A DNA stretch of 64,000 nucleotides. Origin: an uncultured Pelagibacteraceae bacterium (GTDB lineage Bacteria; Pseudomonadota; Alphaproteobacteria; Pelagibacterales; Pelagibacteraceae). The position numbers and the translations under genes were made by a program. Under the pieces are notes generated by a model, which did not search any database, was not told the origin of the DNA, and saw only the letters and a program-made list of their open reading frames with translations. The DNA lies in contig CACFSU010000001.1 of the NCBI GenBank assembly GCA_902569055.1, positions 43,919-107,918 of the forward strand, written 5' to 3'. Below are positions 19,739 to 28,777 of the stretch, one piece after another (position 1 is the stretch's first letter; each line of letters opens with the position of its first letter).

Positions 19739-19813
19739 TGGTACCCGGGCTGAGAGTCGAACTCAAACTTAAAGTTCCACAAACTTCCGTGCTAACCATT
19801 ACACCACCCGGGC
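19739..19813 (-). tRNA. tRNA-His (GTG)
   Basis: Hand-folded cloverleaf GCCCGGG-TG-GTGT-AATGGTTA-GCAC-G-GAAGT-TTGTGGA-ACTTT-AAGT-TTGAG-TTCGACT-CTCAG-CCCGGGT-ACCA; encoded CCA. Confidence 0.96.
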
Positions 19814-19873
19814 TTATCCTTTTTGTTTTTATCTTATTTTGTGTGGATTTAAAATTATATTATAAATGATTAA

Positions 19874-19893
19874 ATGCTAGCTTTAGCTAGCAT
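19874..19893. repeat. Perfect inverted repeat ATGCTAGC-TTTA-GCTAGCAT (8-bp stem, 4-nt loop)
   Basis: Read directly from sequence. Confidence 0.9.
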
Positions 19894-19984
19894 GGAAATG
19901 ACTGTGCACACCTCTATTATTTCCTCTTGGAATAATTTTCAGAGTACTTGTAATTATATTTCTGTTGGTCGCTTTAATAATCAT
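19883..19984 (-). CDS. Candidate 33-aa small protein (MIIKATNRNIITSTLKIIPRGNNRGVHSHFHAS)
   Basis: Intact ORF below the track size limit, AAAAGG motif about 6 nt upstream of ATG, stop inside a perfect inverted repeat. Confidence 0.45.
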   Translation of the reverse strand: MIIKATNRNIITSTLKIIPRGNNRGVHSHFHAS

Positions 19985-20026
19985 GAACAACCTTTTAGAC
20001 AAATAATAAAATTATTCAAGCCTTAA

Positions 20027-20066
20027 AAAGGACGTTTACCAAATTTTCTTAGATAAAACGCCCTTT
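20027..20066 (-). terminator. Candidate Rho-independent terminator downstream of the cold-shock gene
   Basis: Minus strand AAAGGGCGTTT ... AAACGTCCTTT (11-bp stem with one G-T), followed by TT. Confidence 0.6.
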
Positions 20067-20083
20067 ACAATTTTCTCAAATAA

Positions 20084-20296
20084 TTAGTCTAATTTTTTTA
20101 GATTTATAGCAGAGGGACCTTTGGGACCGTCTTCTAATGTAAACTCTAGTTTGTCTCCTTCGTTTAAATACCTCATCCCAGCTGCTTTTACTGCTGATGC
20201 GTGAACGAATGCATCTTTTTCTTTATCATCTCTTTCGATAAATCCGTAACCCTTTTTACCGTTAAACCATTTTACTTTACCATGTAGTGTACTCAT
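20084..20296 (-). CDS. Cold-shock protein, CspA family
   Basis: [22 protein letters not shown]1, [12 protein letters not shown]2. Confidence 0.95.
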   Translation of the reverse strand: MSTLHGKVKWFNGKKGYGFIERDDKEKDAFVHASAVKAAGMRYLNEGDKLEFTLEDGPKGPSAINLKKLD

Positions 20297-20375
20297 CTTA
20301 TTTCTTAGTCCTTTTTGTTATTTATTATGACTGGAAGTTAAATTTTTTTTAAATTTTTTTCAAGATTAAAAGTGG

Positions 20376-20450
20376 TGGTGGCTGAGGAAGGATTCGCACC
20401 TCCGACACAAGCCTTTTCAGGGCTCTGCTCTACTCCTGAGCTACTCAGCC
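20376..20450 (-). tRNA. tRNA-Phe (GAA)
   Basis: GGCTGAG/CTCAGCC acceptor, anticodon loop CTGAAAA, encoded CCA. Confidence 0.95.
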
Positions 20451-20456
20451 TTAAGA

Positions 20457-20672
20457 TTAACCTCTAAAGATTATTCTACCTTTAGTAAGATCGTAAGGGG
20501 TCATTTCTACTGTAACATTATCGCCTTGCAGGACTCTAATTCTATTTTTTCTGAGCTTTCCTGCAGTATGAGCCGTAACTGTATGACCATTTTCTAATTG
20601 AACTCTAAACATAGCATTAGGTAACAAATCTGTTACTGTGCCCTTAAATTCAAGTAGATCTTGTTTTGACAA
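20457..20672 (-). CDS. infA: Translation initiation factor IF-1
   Basis: [46 protein letters not shown]. Confidence 0.97.
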   Translation of the reverse strand: MSKQDLLEFKGTVTDLLPNAMFRVQLENGHTVTAHTAGKLRKNRIRVLQGDNVTVEMTPYDLTKGRIIFRG

Positions 20673-20674
20673 AT

Positions 20675-21961
20675 TTATTTTCTCCTAATTCTTTTTTTTA
20701 CTGAGTAAGCATGTCCTGCTAAACCCTCATAATTTGCAAGAGTTATAACTGATGGCCCAAGACTTTCAATACCCTTTTTCGATAAGTTAATATAAGAAAT
20801 TCTTTTATAAAATTCGTTAACGCTTAATCCACTGGAATATTTTGCCGAACCATTTGTTGGTAATACATGGTTTGAACCTACATTATAATCTGTCATTGCC
20901 ATTACTGCATATTTTCCTAAACAAATTGACCCAGCATTATTAATTTTTTTTACTAAGGATTTATAGTTTTTAACATTTAACTCCAAGTGTTCTGGTGCAA
21001 TTTTATTTATTAAATCTATAATTTTTTTATCTGAACTAATATGAATTAAAATCCCATTATTAATTAAACTTTTTTTAGCTATAAAATTTCTTGGAATTTT
21101 TTTTAATTGTTTAAAAATTTCTATTTTTACTTTTTCAATAAATCTTATATCTTTCGAAATTAGAATACATTGAGCTAATGAATCATGTTCTGCTTGTCCA
21201 ACTAAATCACTTGCAACCCATTCTGGATTAGAAAACTTATCACATACAATTGTTATTTCAGATGGTCCAGCAGTCATCCCTTCTATACCTACATCTCCGA
21301 ATACCTCTTTTTTTGCTGCAGCAACATAAGCGTTACCCGGTCCTACAATTTTATTTACTTTTTTTATTTTTTTAGTTCCATACGCAACAGCTGCAATTGC
21401 AGATGGTCCACCTATTGAATAAATTTCTTTGATTTTACATTTTCTTGCAGCGTATAAAACTGCAGAATTTTGTTTTCCTTTTGGCCCAGGATTAATCATC
21501 ACTATTCTTTTAACACCTGCTACTAAAGCAGGTATCGCATTCATTAAAACACTTGAAGGATATGACGCAGTTGAACCAGGAACATAAATTGCGACTGATT
21601 CTACGGGTAAATACTTATATTCAAGTTTGTTACCTAATATATCTTTATAGGAAATATTTTTAAATTTCTGGAGAGAGTGAAATTTATAAATTCTATTATA
21701 AGCAATATCAATTGCTCTTTTTACTTCTTTTTCTAAGCTTGCAATTGAATTTGATATTTGTTTTGTAGAGGGAAATATTCTTGAATTTTTGTTAAATCTT
21801 TTCTCATATTTAATTAAAGCTTTATCACCATTTTTCTTAACATCCCTAATTATATCTGAAACAGAAATTTGGCCAGATTGAATCTTATTTTTTCTTTTTA
21901 ATAATAATTTATCTAAAATTCGATCAAAATTTTTACTATTACTATTTAATATATTCATCAA
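20675..21961 (-). CDS. hisD: Histidinol dehydrogenase
   Basis: [55 protein letters not shown] motifs. Confidence 0.97.
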   Translation of the reverse strand: MMNILNSNSKNFDRILDKLLLKRKNKIQSGQISVSDIIRDVKKNGDKALIKYEKRFNKNSRIFPSTKQISNSIASLEKEVKRAIDIAYNRIYKFHSLQKFKNISYKDILGNKLEYKYLPVESVAIYVPGSTASYPSSVLMNAIPALVAGVKRIVMINPGPKGKQNSAVLYAARKCKIKEIYSIGGPSAIAAVAYGTKKIKKVNKIVGPGNAYVAAAKKEVFGDVGIEGMTAGPSEITIVCDKFSNPEWVASDLVGQAEHDSLAQCILISKDIRFIEKVKIEIFKQLKKIPRNFIAKKSLINNGILIHISSDKKIIDLINKIAPEHLELNVKNYKSLVKKINNAGSICLGKYAVMAMTDYNVGSNHVLPTNGSAKYSSGLSVNEFYKRISYINLSKKGIESLGPSVITLANYEGLAGHAYSVKKRIRRK

Positions 21962-22360
21962 TTATTTAATTTCATTTTGGTCTTCTAATCTTACTTCAAT
22001 TGTTTCCGTTTTTAGTGAAATATGAGCATTGTCATTAAACATTAAATTAATCTCATAATCATCATTATTTTTTAAATAATCAATACCAATCAATTCTAAA
22101 ACTAATTCTTTATTATTTTGATCAATATTTTTTGATTTTACCCGATCTACAAAATCGAATTTACATATACTATTAATTTTTTTATCTTCTTGATTAGTCT
22201 CTACCTTTATTCTTTCAATTGAAATCAAAAATATTTTATTTGTTTTTAGAAATTTAATATCAGATATTTTAACTCTTGCCCCAGCACAACAAGCAGAAAT
22301 CATTTGTAAACCCTCATTTTCAGTTGCAATAATTTTTGCTAAATACTTTTTATCCATCAA
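21962..22360 (-). CDS. DUF2948 family protein
   Basis: 132 aa between murA and hisD, the usual alphaproteobacterial position; family assigned from pattern and context. Confidence 0.65.
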   Translation of the reverse strand: MMDKKYLAKIIATENEGLQMISACCAGARVKISDIKFLKTNKIFLISIERIKVETNQEDKKINSICKFDFVDRVKSKNIDQNNKELVLELIGIDYLKNNDDYEINLMFNDNAHISLKTETIEVRLEDQNEIK

Positions 22361-23610
22361 TTGACTCTTCTAATTTTAGCACCTACTTTTTTCAATTTTT
22401 TTTCTATATTCTCATATCCTCTATCTAAATGATAAATTCTATTAATAACTGATTTTCCTTTAGCTGTTAATGCTGCTAAAATTAAAGAAACCGATGCTCT
22501 AAGGTCAGTAGCCATCAATTCAGCAGGTGCAAAGCTAATTTTTCCTTTAACAATAGCCTTGTTTCCTTTAGTTAAAATTTTTGCTCCCATTCTATTTAAT
22601 TCTGAGACATGCATAAATCTATTTTCAAAAATGTTTTCTTGTATAACCGAACTTTTGTTAGCTTTACACAATAATACCATTATCTGAGCCTGCAAATCAG
22701 TTGGGAAACCAGGGTAAGGAGCTGTTTTAATTTTCATGCTTTTTATTTTCTTATTTCCAATAATTTGAATTCCATTTTTTTTTAAAATTATTTTTGAACC
22801 AATCTTTTTTAAAATATCTATTTCAGTTTTAATTACTTTAGGAATTATATTATTAATTTTTAAATTACCTTCAGTTAAAGCCCCTGCAACCAAGTAAGTT
22901 CCAGCTTCAATTCTATCAAACATTACTGAATAACTTGTTTCGTTAACTTCACTAATTCCAATAATTTTAATTGTTCTTTTTGATGTCCACTCTATTTGAC
23001 ATCCCATTTTATTTAAAAAATTTATTAAATCTTTTATTTCTGGTTCGATCGCACAATTAGATAAAATAGTAGTGCCTCTCGCAAAACTAGAGGCAATAAT
23101 TAAATTTTCAGTTGCTCCGACTGATATTTTTGAAAATCTAATATTGTTTCCCTTTAAGCCTTTTGGTGCATTCGCAATCACATAGCCCTGATCAATTTTG
23201 TATTTAACTCCTAGTTTTGATAATGCTTTTAAATGAACATCAATTGGTCTTGTCCCTATTGCACATCCGCCTGGTAAAGATACTTTTGCTGACCTAAATT
23301 TTGCAAGTAGAGGGCCTAAAACAAGTATTCCTGCTCGCATAGTTTTAACTAGACTATAAGACACAAATTTTTTTCTTTGTTTTGTATTATCAATTATAGT
23401 TTTATTTTTTTTAATTTTTACTTTAGATCCCAACGACACTAACAAAGAAAGCATTGTTTCAATATCTCTTACTTTAGGTAAGTTTTTTAGATAAATTTTT
23501 TTATTAGATAAAATAGTTGCTGCTAAAATTGGCAAAGAAGCATTCTTTGAGCCAGATATTTTAATTTGTCCTTTGAGCTTATTTGCTCCAAAGACTTCTA
23601 ATTTTTGCAT
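22357..23610 (-). CDS. murA: UDP-N-acetylglucosamine 1-carboxyvinyltransferase
   Basis: ISGSKNASLPILAATIL, GGCAIGTRPIDVHL, PTDLQAQIMVL motifs. Confidence 0.96.
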   Translation of the reverse strand: MQKLEVFGANKLKGQIKISGSKNASLPILAATILSNKKIYLKNLPKVRDIETMLSLLVSLGSKVKIKKNKTIIDNTKQRKKFVSYSLVKTMRAGILVLGPLLAKFRSAKVSLPGGCAIGTRPIDVHLKALSKLGVKYKIDQGYVIANAPKGLKGNNIRFSKISVGATENLIIASSFARGTTILSNCAIEPEIKDLINFLNKMGCQIEWTSKRTIKIIGISEVNETSYSVMFDRIEAGTYLVAGALTEGNLKINNIIPKVIKTEIDILKKIGSKIILKKNGIQIIGNKKIKSMKIKTAPYPGFPTDLQAQIMVLLCKANKSSVIQENIFENRFMHVSELNRMGAKILTKGNKAIVKGKISFAPAELMATDLRASVSLILAALTAKGKSVINRIYHLDRGYENIEKKLKKVGAKIRRVN

Positions 23611-23612
23611 GA

Positions 23613-24167
23613 TTAAACTTTAGGTAATGTGACGCCAGTTTGACCCATATATTTACCATTTCGATCAGCATAAGTAACATCTGGTTTTTCATTTCCTTTA
23701 AGGAAAATAAATTGAGCAACCCCTTCATTTGCATAAATTTTTGCTGGTAAGGGAGTTGTGTTAGAAAATTCTAAAGTAACATAGCCTTCCCAACCTGGTT
23801 CCAAAGGGGTAACATTCACAATAATTCCACATCTTGCATATGTTGATTTTCCTAGACAAATAACAAGCACATCGTTTGGTATTTTAAACTTCTCAACTGT
23901 TCTGGCCAATACAAAAGAATTTGGAGGAATAATGCACTCAGAATTATTTTTTGTTACAAAATTAGTAGGTTTAAAGTTTTTAGGATCTACTATTTCAGAA
24001 TTTACATTTGTAAAAATTTTAAACTCATCTGAAACTCTTGCATCATAACCAAATGAGGATAAACCGTAAGAAATACTATCACCTCGAATTTGTTTTTCTT
24101 CAAATGGACTAATCATCCCTTTTTCCTTAGACATTTTTCTAATCCACTTATCTGAAAGAACTGACAT
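23613..24167 (-). CDS. dcd: dCTP deaminase
   Basis: [46 protein letters not shown] motifs. Confidence 0.96.
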   Translation of the reverse strand: MSVLSDKWIRKMSKEKGMISPFEEKQIRGDSISYGLSSFGYDARVSDEFKIFTNVNSEIVDPKNFKPTNFVTKNNSECIIPPNSFVLARTVEKFKIPNDVLVICLGKSTYARCGIIVNVTPLEPGWEGYVTLEFSNTTPLPAKIYANEGVAQFIFLKGNEKPDVTYADRNGKYMGQTGVTLPKV

Positions 24168-24170
24168 TAA

Positions 24171-24266
24171 TTACTTTTTTTTATTTTTTTTTTTAAAAAA
24201 CTTTCTTTTTTTTAAATTTCTCCTTAAGGCTAATTCTAGTCTCTCATCTTTTTTTTTATTACTCAT
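24171..24266 (-). CDS. Small basic protein, 31 aa (MSNKKKDERLELALRRNLKKRKFFKKKNKKK)
   Basis: Below the track size limit; ATG overlaps the upstream ORF stop as ATGA, suggesting translational coupling. Confidence 0.6.
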   Translation of the reverse strand: MSNKKKDERLELALRRNLKKRKFFKKKNKKK

Positions 24267-24460
24267 TCTTTGTCAGGATTAGTTAAAAAATCTAAAGTAA
24301 TTGGCTTAGAAGAATCTAGGGCTGAAGCTTTCTCTTCTTTTTTGGGACCTTCTTTGGCTAGTCGCTTCGCTTTTTTTTCAGCAAGCTTTCTTTCCCTCTT
24401 AGCTTGCTTCTCCATTAGCTTAGCACTTTTAGTTGATTTATAATCATAATGAATGCCCAT
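24263..24460 (-). CDS. Small charged hypothetical protein, 65 aa
   Basis: Intact ORF MGIHYDYKSTKSAKLMEKQAKRERKLAEKKAK...; gap upstream of dcd. Confidence 0.65.
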   Translation of the reverse strand: MGIHYDYKSTKSAKLMEKQAKRERKLAEKKAKRLAKEGPKKEEKASALDSSKPITLDFLTNPDKE

Positions 24461-24560
24461 AAAAAATCCTCACGTTTGTATAAAGCATATTAATAAAAAA
24501 ATTAAGGCAATAATTTGAAAAAAATGCTTTATTATCAATCAAATATAATTGAAAATAACT

Positions 24561-24634
24561 GCTCTTGTAGTTAAATGGCATAACAAGTCATTGGTAATGA
24601 CTAGTTCCCTGGTCAGTACAGGGTGGGAGCACCA
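24561..24634 (+). tRNA. tRNA-Thr (GGT), atypical T-loop
   Basis: GCTCTTG/TGGGAGC acceptor, AGTCA-TTGGTAA-TGACT anticodon arm, CCCTG-GTCAGTA-CAGGG T-arm, encoded CCA. Confidence 0.88.
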
Positions 24635-24636
24635 TC

Positions 24637-25359
24637 TTATTTTTTGTAAAATAACTTTCTTAAAAAAATTGTAATAATAATTAATATTAAAAATATTCCT
24701 AAGGGAAAATAAATATTCGGTGAAGATACTATATCCATTATTCCTGGAGGTTCTAAGTTTTGATTTATTACTGTTTCTAATCCACTTCCAATAGAAACAA
24801 CTAAAAAAATTTGTGGTATAATTCCTATAAGAGATGCAAAGAAAAAGTTTACCACTTTTACATTAAATAAAGTTGGCAAAATACATGAAAGTTGCCAAGG
24901 AATCCCCCCAGCTATCCTATAGATCAATAAATAAAAAAATTCTGATTTTTTAAATTTCTGCTCTAAATTTTGAAATTTGCTTAAAAATTTTTCTCTTATG
25001 AGATCTTTTAAAAAAAAATTACTAAAAATATATAAAAATGTTGCACCTATACTTAATCCTAAAACTACTATAAACGTACCTAACCATTTACCTAAAATAA
25101 AACCACCCAATAAAGCAACTGGTAATCCAAAACCTAAAAAAGGAAATACCCAAAAAATTGTAAATAATAAAAAAAAAATAGATAAAAAAAATAAATTAGA
25201 TTTTTTTATATTAGAAAAGTAATCAACATTATCTTTAATAAATTCATACGAAGTTAATTGCTGTAAACTAAATTTTGAGAACAAATAATATAAAAACAGT
25301 CCTAAAATAGTTATATAAAATAAACCAATAAATAATTTAATTTTTTTAGTTTTTTCCAT
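24637..25359 (-). CDS. TVP38/TMEM64 (SNARE-associated/DedA-like) membrane protein
   Basis: Multiple TM segments, FGLPVALLGGFILGKWLGTFIVVLGLSIGATFLYIFS, YRIAGGIPWQLSCILPTLFNV. Confidence 0.75.
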   Translation of the reverse strand: MEKTKKIKLFIGLFYITILGLFLYYLFSKFSLQQLTSYEFIKDNVDYFSNIKKSNLFFLSIFFLLFTIFWVFPFLGFGLPVALLGGFILGKWLGTFIVVLGLSIGATFLYIFSNFFLKDLIREKFLSKFQNLEQKFKKSEFFYLLIYRIAGGIPWQLSCILPTLFNVKVVNFFFASLIGIIPQIFLVVSIGSGLETVINQNLEPPGIMDIVSSPNIYFPLGIFLILIIITIFLRKLFYKK

Positions 25360-25452
25360 TAATATGAATGTTAATAATAAAATCTTATATTTGCTATTTA
25401 TATATTTAGTTAATATAAAGAGCGAAATTTAATAAAAATTTAACCAAAATTT

Positions 25453-25614
25453 ATGAAAAGAACTTACCAACCAAAAAAAGGCAAAAGATTAAAAAAACAT
25501 GGATTTCGATCAAAAATGAAAACTAAAGGTGGTCGAAAACTTTTGAAAAGAAGAAGAGCTAGAGGAAGAAAAAATCTTACTGTATCTTCTACTGTTAAAA
25601 GAAAAAGAAAATAA
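25453..25614 (+). CDS. rpmH: 50S ribosomal protein L34
   Basis: Not in track (53 aa): [42 protein letters not shown]... Confidence 0.96.
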   Translation: MKRTYQPKKGKRLKKHGFRSKMKTKGGRKLLKRRRARGRKNLTVSSTVKRKRK

Positions 25615-25625
25615 TTCTTTTTTAG

Positions 25626-25967
25626 ATGAAAAGCAAACTTCTTGCTCTTTCAAAAAATGAGGACTTTAAAAGTCTCATTAAACAAAAAAAAATATCAAAT
25701 AAATACGTTACTATTTTTTTTGGTCATTTGAACAATAAAAATAAAAAAATATTCAATATCAGTTTTGTAACTAAGAAAAAAATTGGAAATGCGGTCAAAA
25801 GAAATAAAATTAAGAGACGATTAAGAAATATAGCTAATGATGCCGTAAAAAAAATATCAATAAATTTAAATTATTCATATCTTGTTATTGCCAAGCCAAC
25901 TATGTTAAACAACGATTATACAATAATAAAAGAAACATTATTTCAAGATTTTGAAAGAATACGATAA
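25626..25967 (+). CDS. rnpA: Ribonuclease P protein component
   Basis: [17 protein letters not shown] motif; follows rpmH. Confidence 0.93.
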   Translation: MKSKLLALSKNEDFKSLIKQKKISNKYVTIFFGHLNNKNKKIFNISFVTKKKIGNAVKRNKIKRRLRNIANDAVKKISINLNYSYLVIAKPTMLNNDYTIIKETLFQDFERIR

Positions 25968-26218
25968 TGAAAATTTTCACATTAATTTTAATAAATTTTA
26001 TTAAAGGATATCGCTATCTGATAAGTCCTTTACTAGGTCATAGTTGTAGATATTTACCAACATGTTCTGAATATAGTATTGAAGCTTTAAAAAAATTTGG
26101 ATTTTTAAAAGGAGTATTTGTAAGTATAAAAAGAATTCTTTCCTGTCATCCGGTTAAATTCTTAGGTGGTGGAGAGGGATTTGATCCTGTAAATAAAAAT
26201 ATAAAAATCAAAAAATAA
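25967..26218 (+). CDS. yidD: Membrane protein insertion efficiency factor YidD
   Basis: [29 protein letters not shown]...[18 protein letters not shown]. Confidence 0.95.
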   Translation: MKIFTLILINFIKGYRYLISPLLGHSCRYLPTCSEYSIEALKKFGFLKGVFVSIKRILSCHPVKFLGGGEGFDPVNKNIKIKK

Positions 26219-27897
26219 TGGATACAAGAAACGTAATTGCAGCAATCTCATTATCAGCAGCAGTGATAATTTTATACTCATTGTTTTTTATGCCTGAACC
26301 TCAAATCACTAAACAAGATTTGGTTGACAATAAAAAAGTTGAGCAAAATACAGACACTCCAAGTTTAGAACAAAAAGAAAATGAGTTTCAAATTTCAAGA
26401 GATGAAGCATTAAATCAAAATGATAGAGTACAATTTGAAAACCAAAATGTAATTGGTTCAATTTCATTAAAAGGTGCAACAATAGATGATCTAACTTTTA
26501 AAAAATACAATATAAGCTTAGATAGTAATGAAAGAGTTACACTATTAGGTCCAAGAAATATTAAAGAAGGCTATTTAGTAGAAAGTGGCTTTGTTACTAC
26601 GGATAAAAATATTGATATTCCAAACTCTGAAACTTTCTGGTCAATTAATGGAAATAATAAATTAACTAATCAATCTCCCATAAAATTATCCTGGACAAAT
26701 GATCAAGGAATAACATTTAAAAAAGAAATATCATTAGATGATAAATTTTTATTCACTATTAAACAAAAAATAATTAATACTACTGATAAAAAATATGATT
26801 TTTATTCTTATGGGCAGATCATAAGAAATAAAATCCCTGAAATATCAAATTTTTATATTCTTCATGAAGGTTTGATTGCTACGTTAGATGATGAACTAAT
26901 TGAAGAGGATTACGATGATATACAAGATAAAAAATTTAGTAAGACTGCCCAAAAAGGATGGTTGGGGATAGGAGATAAATACTGGATAACATCATTAATA
27001 CCTCCTAGAGATAAAGAATTTAAAACGACATTCGATTATAAAAACAAATTTAGAGCAAATTTTATTACCACCGAACCTCTTGAATTAAAAGAAAATGGTA
27101 ACATTGAGGAGGAACTGCAAATTATTATAGCTGCAAAAAGAGTAGATGTAATTGATGGTTATTCTAAATCTCTAAACATAGATAAATTTGATTTAGTAAT
27201 TGACTGGGGTTTCTTATACTTCATTACAAAACCATTATTTTTTGGAATTGATTACTTCTTTAAACTCTTAGGTAATTATGGATTAGCTATTATTGCTATT
27301 ACAATTTGTATTCGTTTAGCCTTTTTTCCACTAGCTAATTTTTCTTTTAGAAGTATGGCTAAAATGAAAGCACTCCAGCCTGAAATGGTAAGACTTAAAG
27401 AGCTTCACAAAAATGACAAAATGAAATTACAGCAAGAAATGATGGCACTTTATAAAAAAGAAAAAGTAAATCCAATGTCAGGGTGTTTACCAATTTTAGT
27501 ACAAATTCCGGTATTTTTTGCTTTATACAAAGTATTATTTGTAACAATTGAAATGAGACAAATGCCATTCTATGGTTGGATACAAGATTTGTCAGAAAGA
27601 GACCCTACATCAATCTTTAATTTATTTGGATTATTGCCTTACGATGTTCCATCCTTCTTGATCATTGGTGCTTGGCCTGTAGCTATGGGTGTTTCTATGT
27701 GGATACAACAAAAATTAAATCCAGCACCTACTGACCCTATGCAAGCAAAAATATTTATGTTCTTTCCGCTTTTCTTGACAGTAATATTGGCACCATTTCC
27801 GGCAGGATTAGTAATTTATTGGACTGTTAATAATATTTTAACTATGGCTCAGCAAATATTTATAATGAAGAGAACAACAGTTAAAACTACAACATAG
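26218..27897 (+). CDS. yidC: Membrane protein insertase YidC
   Basis: Large periplasmic domain then NYGLAIIAITICIRLAFFPLANFSFRSMAKMKALQPEM. Confidence 0.97.
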   Translation: MDTRNVIAAISLSAAVIILYSLFFMPEPQITKQDLVDNKKVEQNTDTPSLEQKENEFQISRDEALNQNDRVQFENQNVIGSISLKGATIDDLTFKKYNISLDSNERVTLLGPRNIKEGYLVESGFVTTDKNIDIPNSETFWSINGNNKLTNQSPIKLSWTNDQGITFKKEISLDDKFLFTIKQKIINTTDKKYDFYSYGQIIRNKIPEISNFYILHEGLIATLDDELIEEDYDDIQDKKFSKTAQKGWLGIGDKYWITSLIPPRDKEFKTTFDYKNKFRANFITTEPLELKENGNIEEELQIIIAAKRVDVIDGYSKSLNIDKFDLVIDWGFLYFITKPLFFGIDYFFKLLGNYGLAIIAITICIRLAFFPLANFSFRSMAKMKALQPEMVRLKELHKNDKMKLQQEMMALYKKEKVNPMSGCLPILVQIPVFFALYKVLFVTIEMRQMPFYGWIQDLSERDPTSIFNLFGLLPYDVPSFLIIGAWPVAMGVSMWIQQKLNPAPTDPMQAKIFMFFPLFLTVILAPFPAGLVIYWTVNNILTMAQQIFIMKRTTVKTTT

Positions 27898-27925
27898 ACC
27901 TAAAAAATTATTCAAAAAGAAATTA

Positions 27926-28777
27926 ATGGATTTAAAAAAAGTACTACCTAAAAATGGGCCACCGATAGAAGAAGTTTCCAAATATATTGAAAAATATAAA
28001 AATGATTTAATTGTTATAAAATATGGTGGAAACGTTTTTATTGATAGAAATATTTTTAACAATTTTATAGCAGATATTAAAATATTAAATAAATTAGGAC
28101 TTTCAATTGTAGTAGTACATGGAGGTGGTCCAAGAATTAAAAGAGAACTGGATAAATCAAATATCAAATCAAAATTTATTAAAGGTTTAAGAGTAACAGA
28201 TAAAAGAATAGTAAATATAGTTAAAAATGTATTAATTGATTTTAACAATGATATTGTTAATTCTTTGAACAAAGAAAAAGTCCTGGCAGTTTCAATAAAT
28301 ACAAAAAATAATAATGTTATTGAAATAATTCCCGAGGATGAGGAGCTCGGTTATGTAGGAATACCTAATAAAATAAACACTAGTATCATAGAAAATATAA
28401 TTAAAAAAAATTTAATTCCTATAATTTCACCTTTGGGCTTAGGAAAAAATAACCAAACTTATAACATAAATGGAGATACAGCTGCTGGAGCAATCGCAAA
28501 ATCTTTAAAATCTAGAAGATTGTTTTTGATGACGAATGTAGAAGGAGTTTTAGACAAAGAAAAAAAACTAATTGAAGAAATTTCCTCGAAAGAAATTTTA
28601 GAAATGATCAAAAATGGAACTATCACGGAAGGTATGATTCCTAAAATTAATACTTGCTTAGATGCTGTAAATAATGGAGTTGCAGCAGTTGGTATTATAG
28701 ATGGAAGAAAACAACATTCTATATTATTTGAAATATTCTCAGATAAAGGCAGTGGAACACTTATCAGAAGAAAATGA
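27926..28777 (+). CDS. argB: Acetylglutamate kinase
   Basis: VIKYGGNVFI, VVVHGGGPRIKRELDK, NINGDTAAGAIAKSL motifs. Confidence 0.95.
   Translation: MDLKKVLPKNGPPIEEVSKYIEKYKNDLIVIKYGGNVFIDRNIFNNFIADIKILNKLGLSIVVVHGGGPRIKRELDKSNIKSKFIKGLRVTDKRIVNIVKNVLIDFNNDIVNSLNKEKVLAVSINTKNNNVIEIIPEDEELGYVGIPNKINTSIIENIIKKNLIPIISPLGLGKNNQTYNINGDTAAGAIAKSLKSRRLFLMTNVEGVLDKEKKLIEEISSKEILEMIKNGTITEGMIPKINTCLDAVNNGVAAVGIIDGRKQHSILFEIFSDKGSGTLIRRK

Noticed and set aside
18337-19782. Track start of hisS at 19782 (481 aa with MWNFKFEFDSQPGYQK N-terminal extension)
   Set aside because: The extension is translation of the tRNA-His gene; the start at 19734 gives a normal HisRS N-terminus.
27838-28272. Minus-strand 144-aa ORF over yidC/argB
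   Set aside because: Antisense to yidC end and argB; composition typical of reverse-complemented AT-rich coding sequence.
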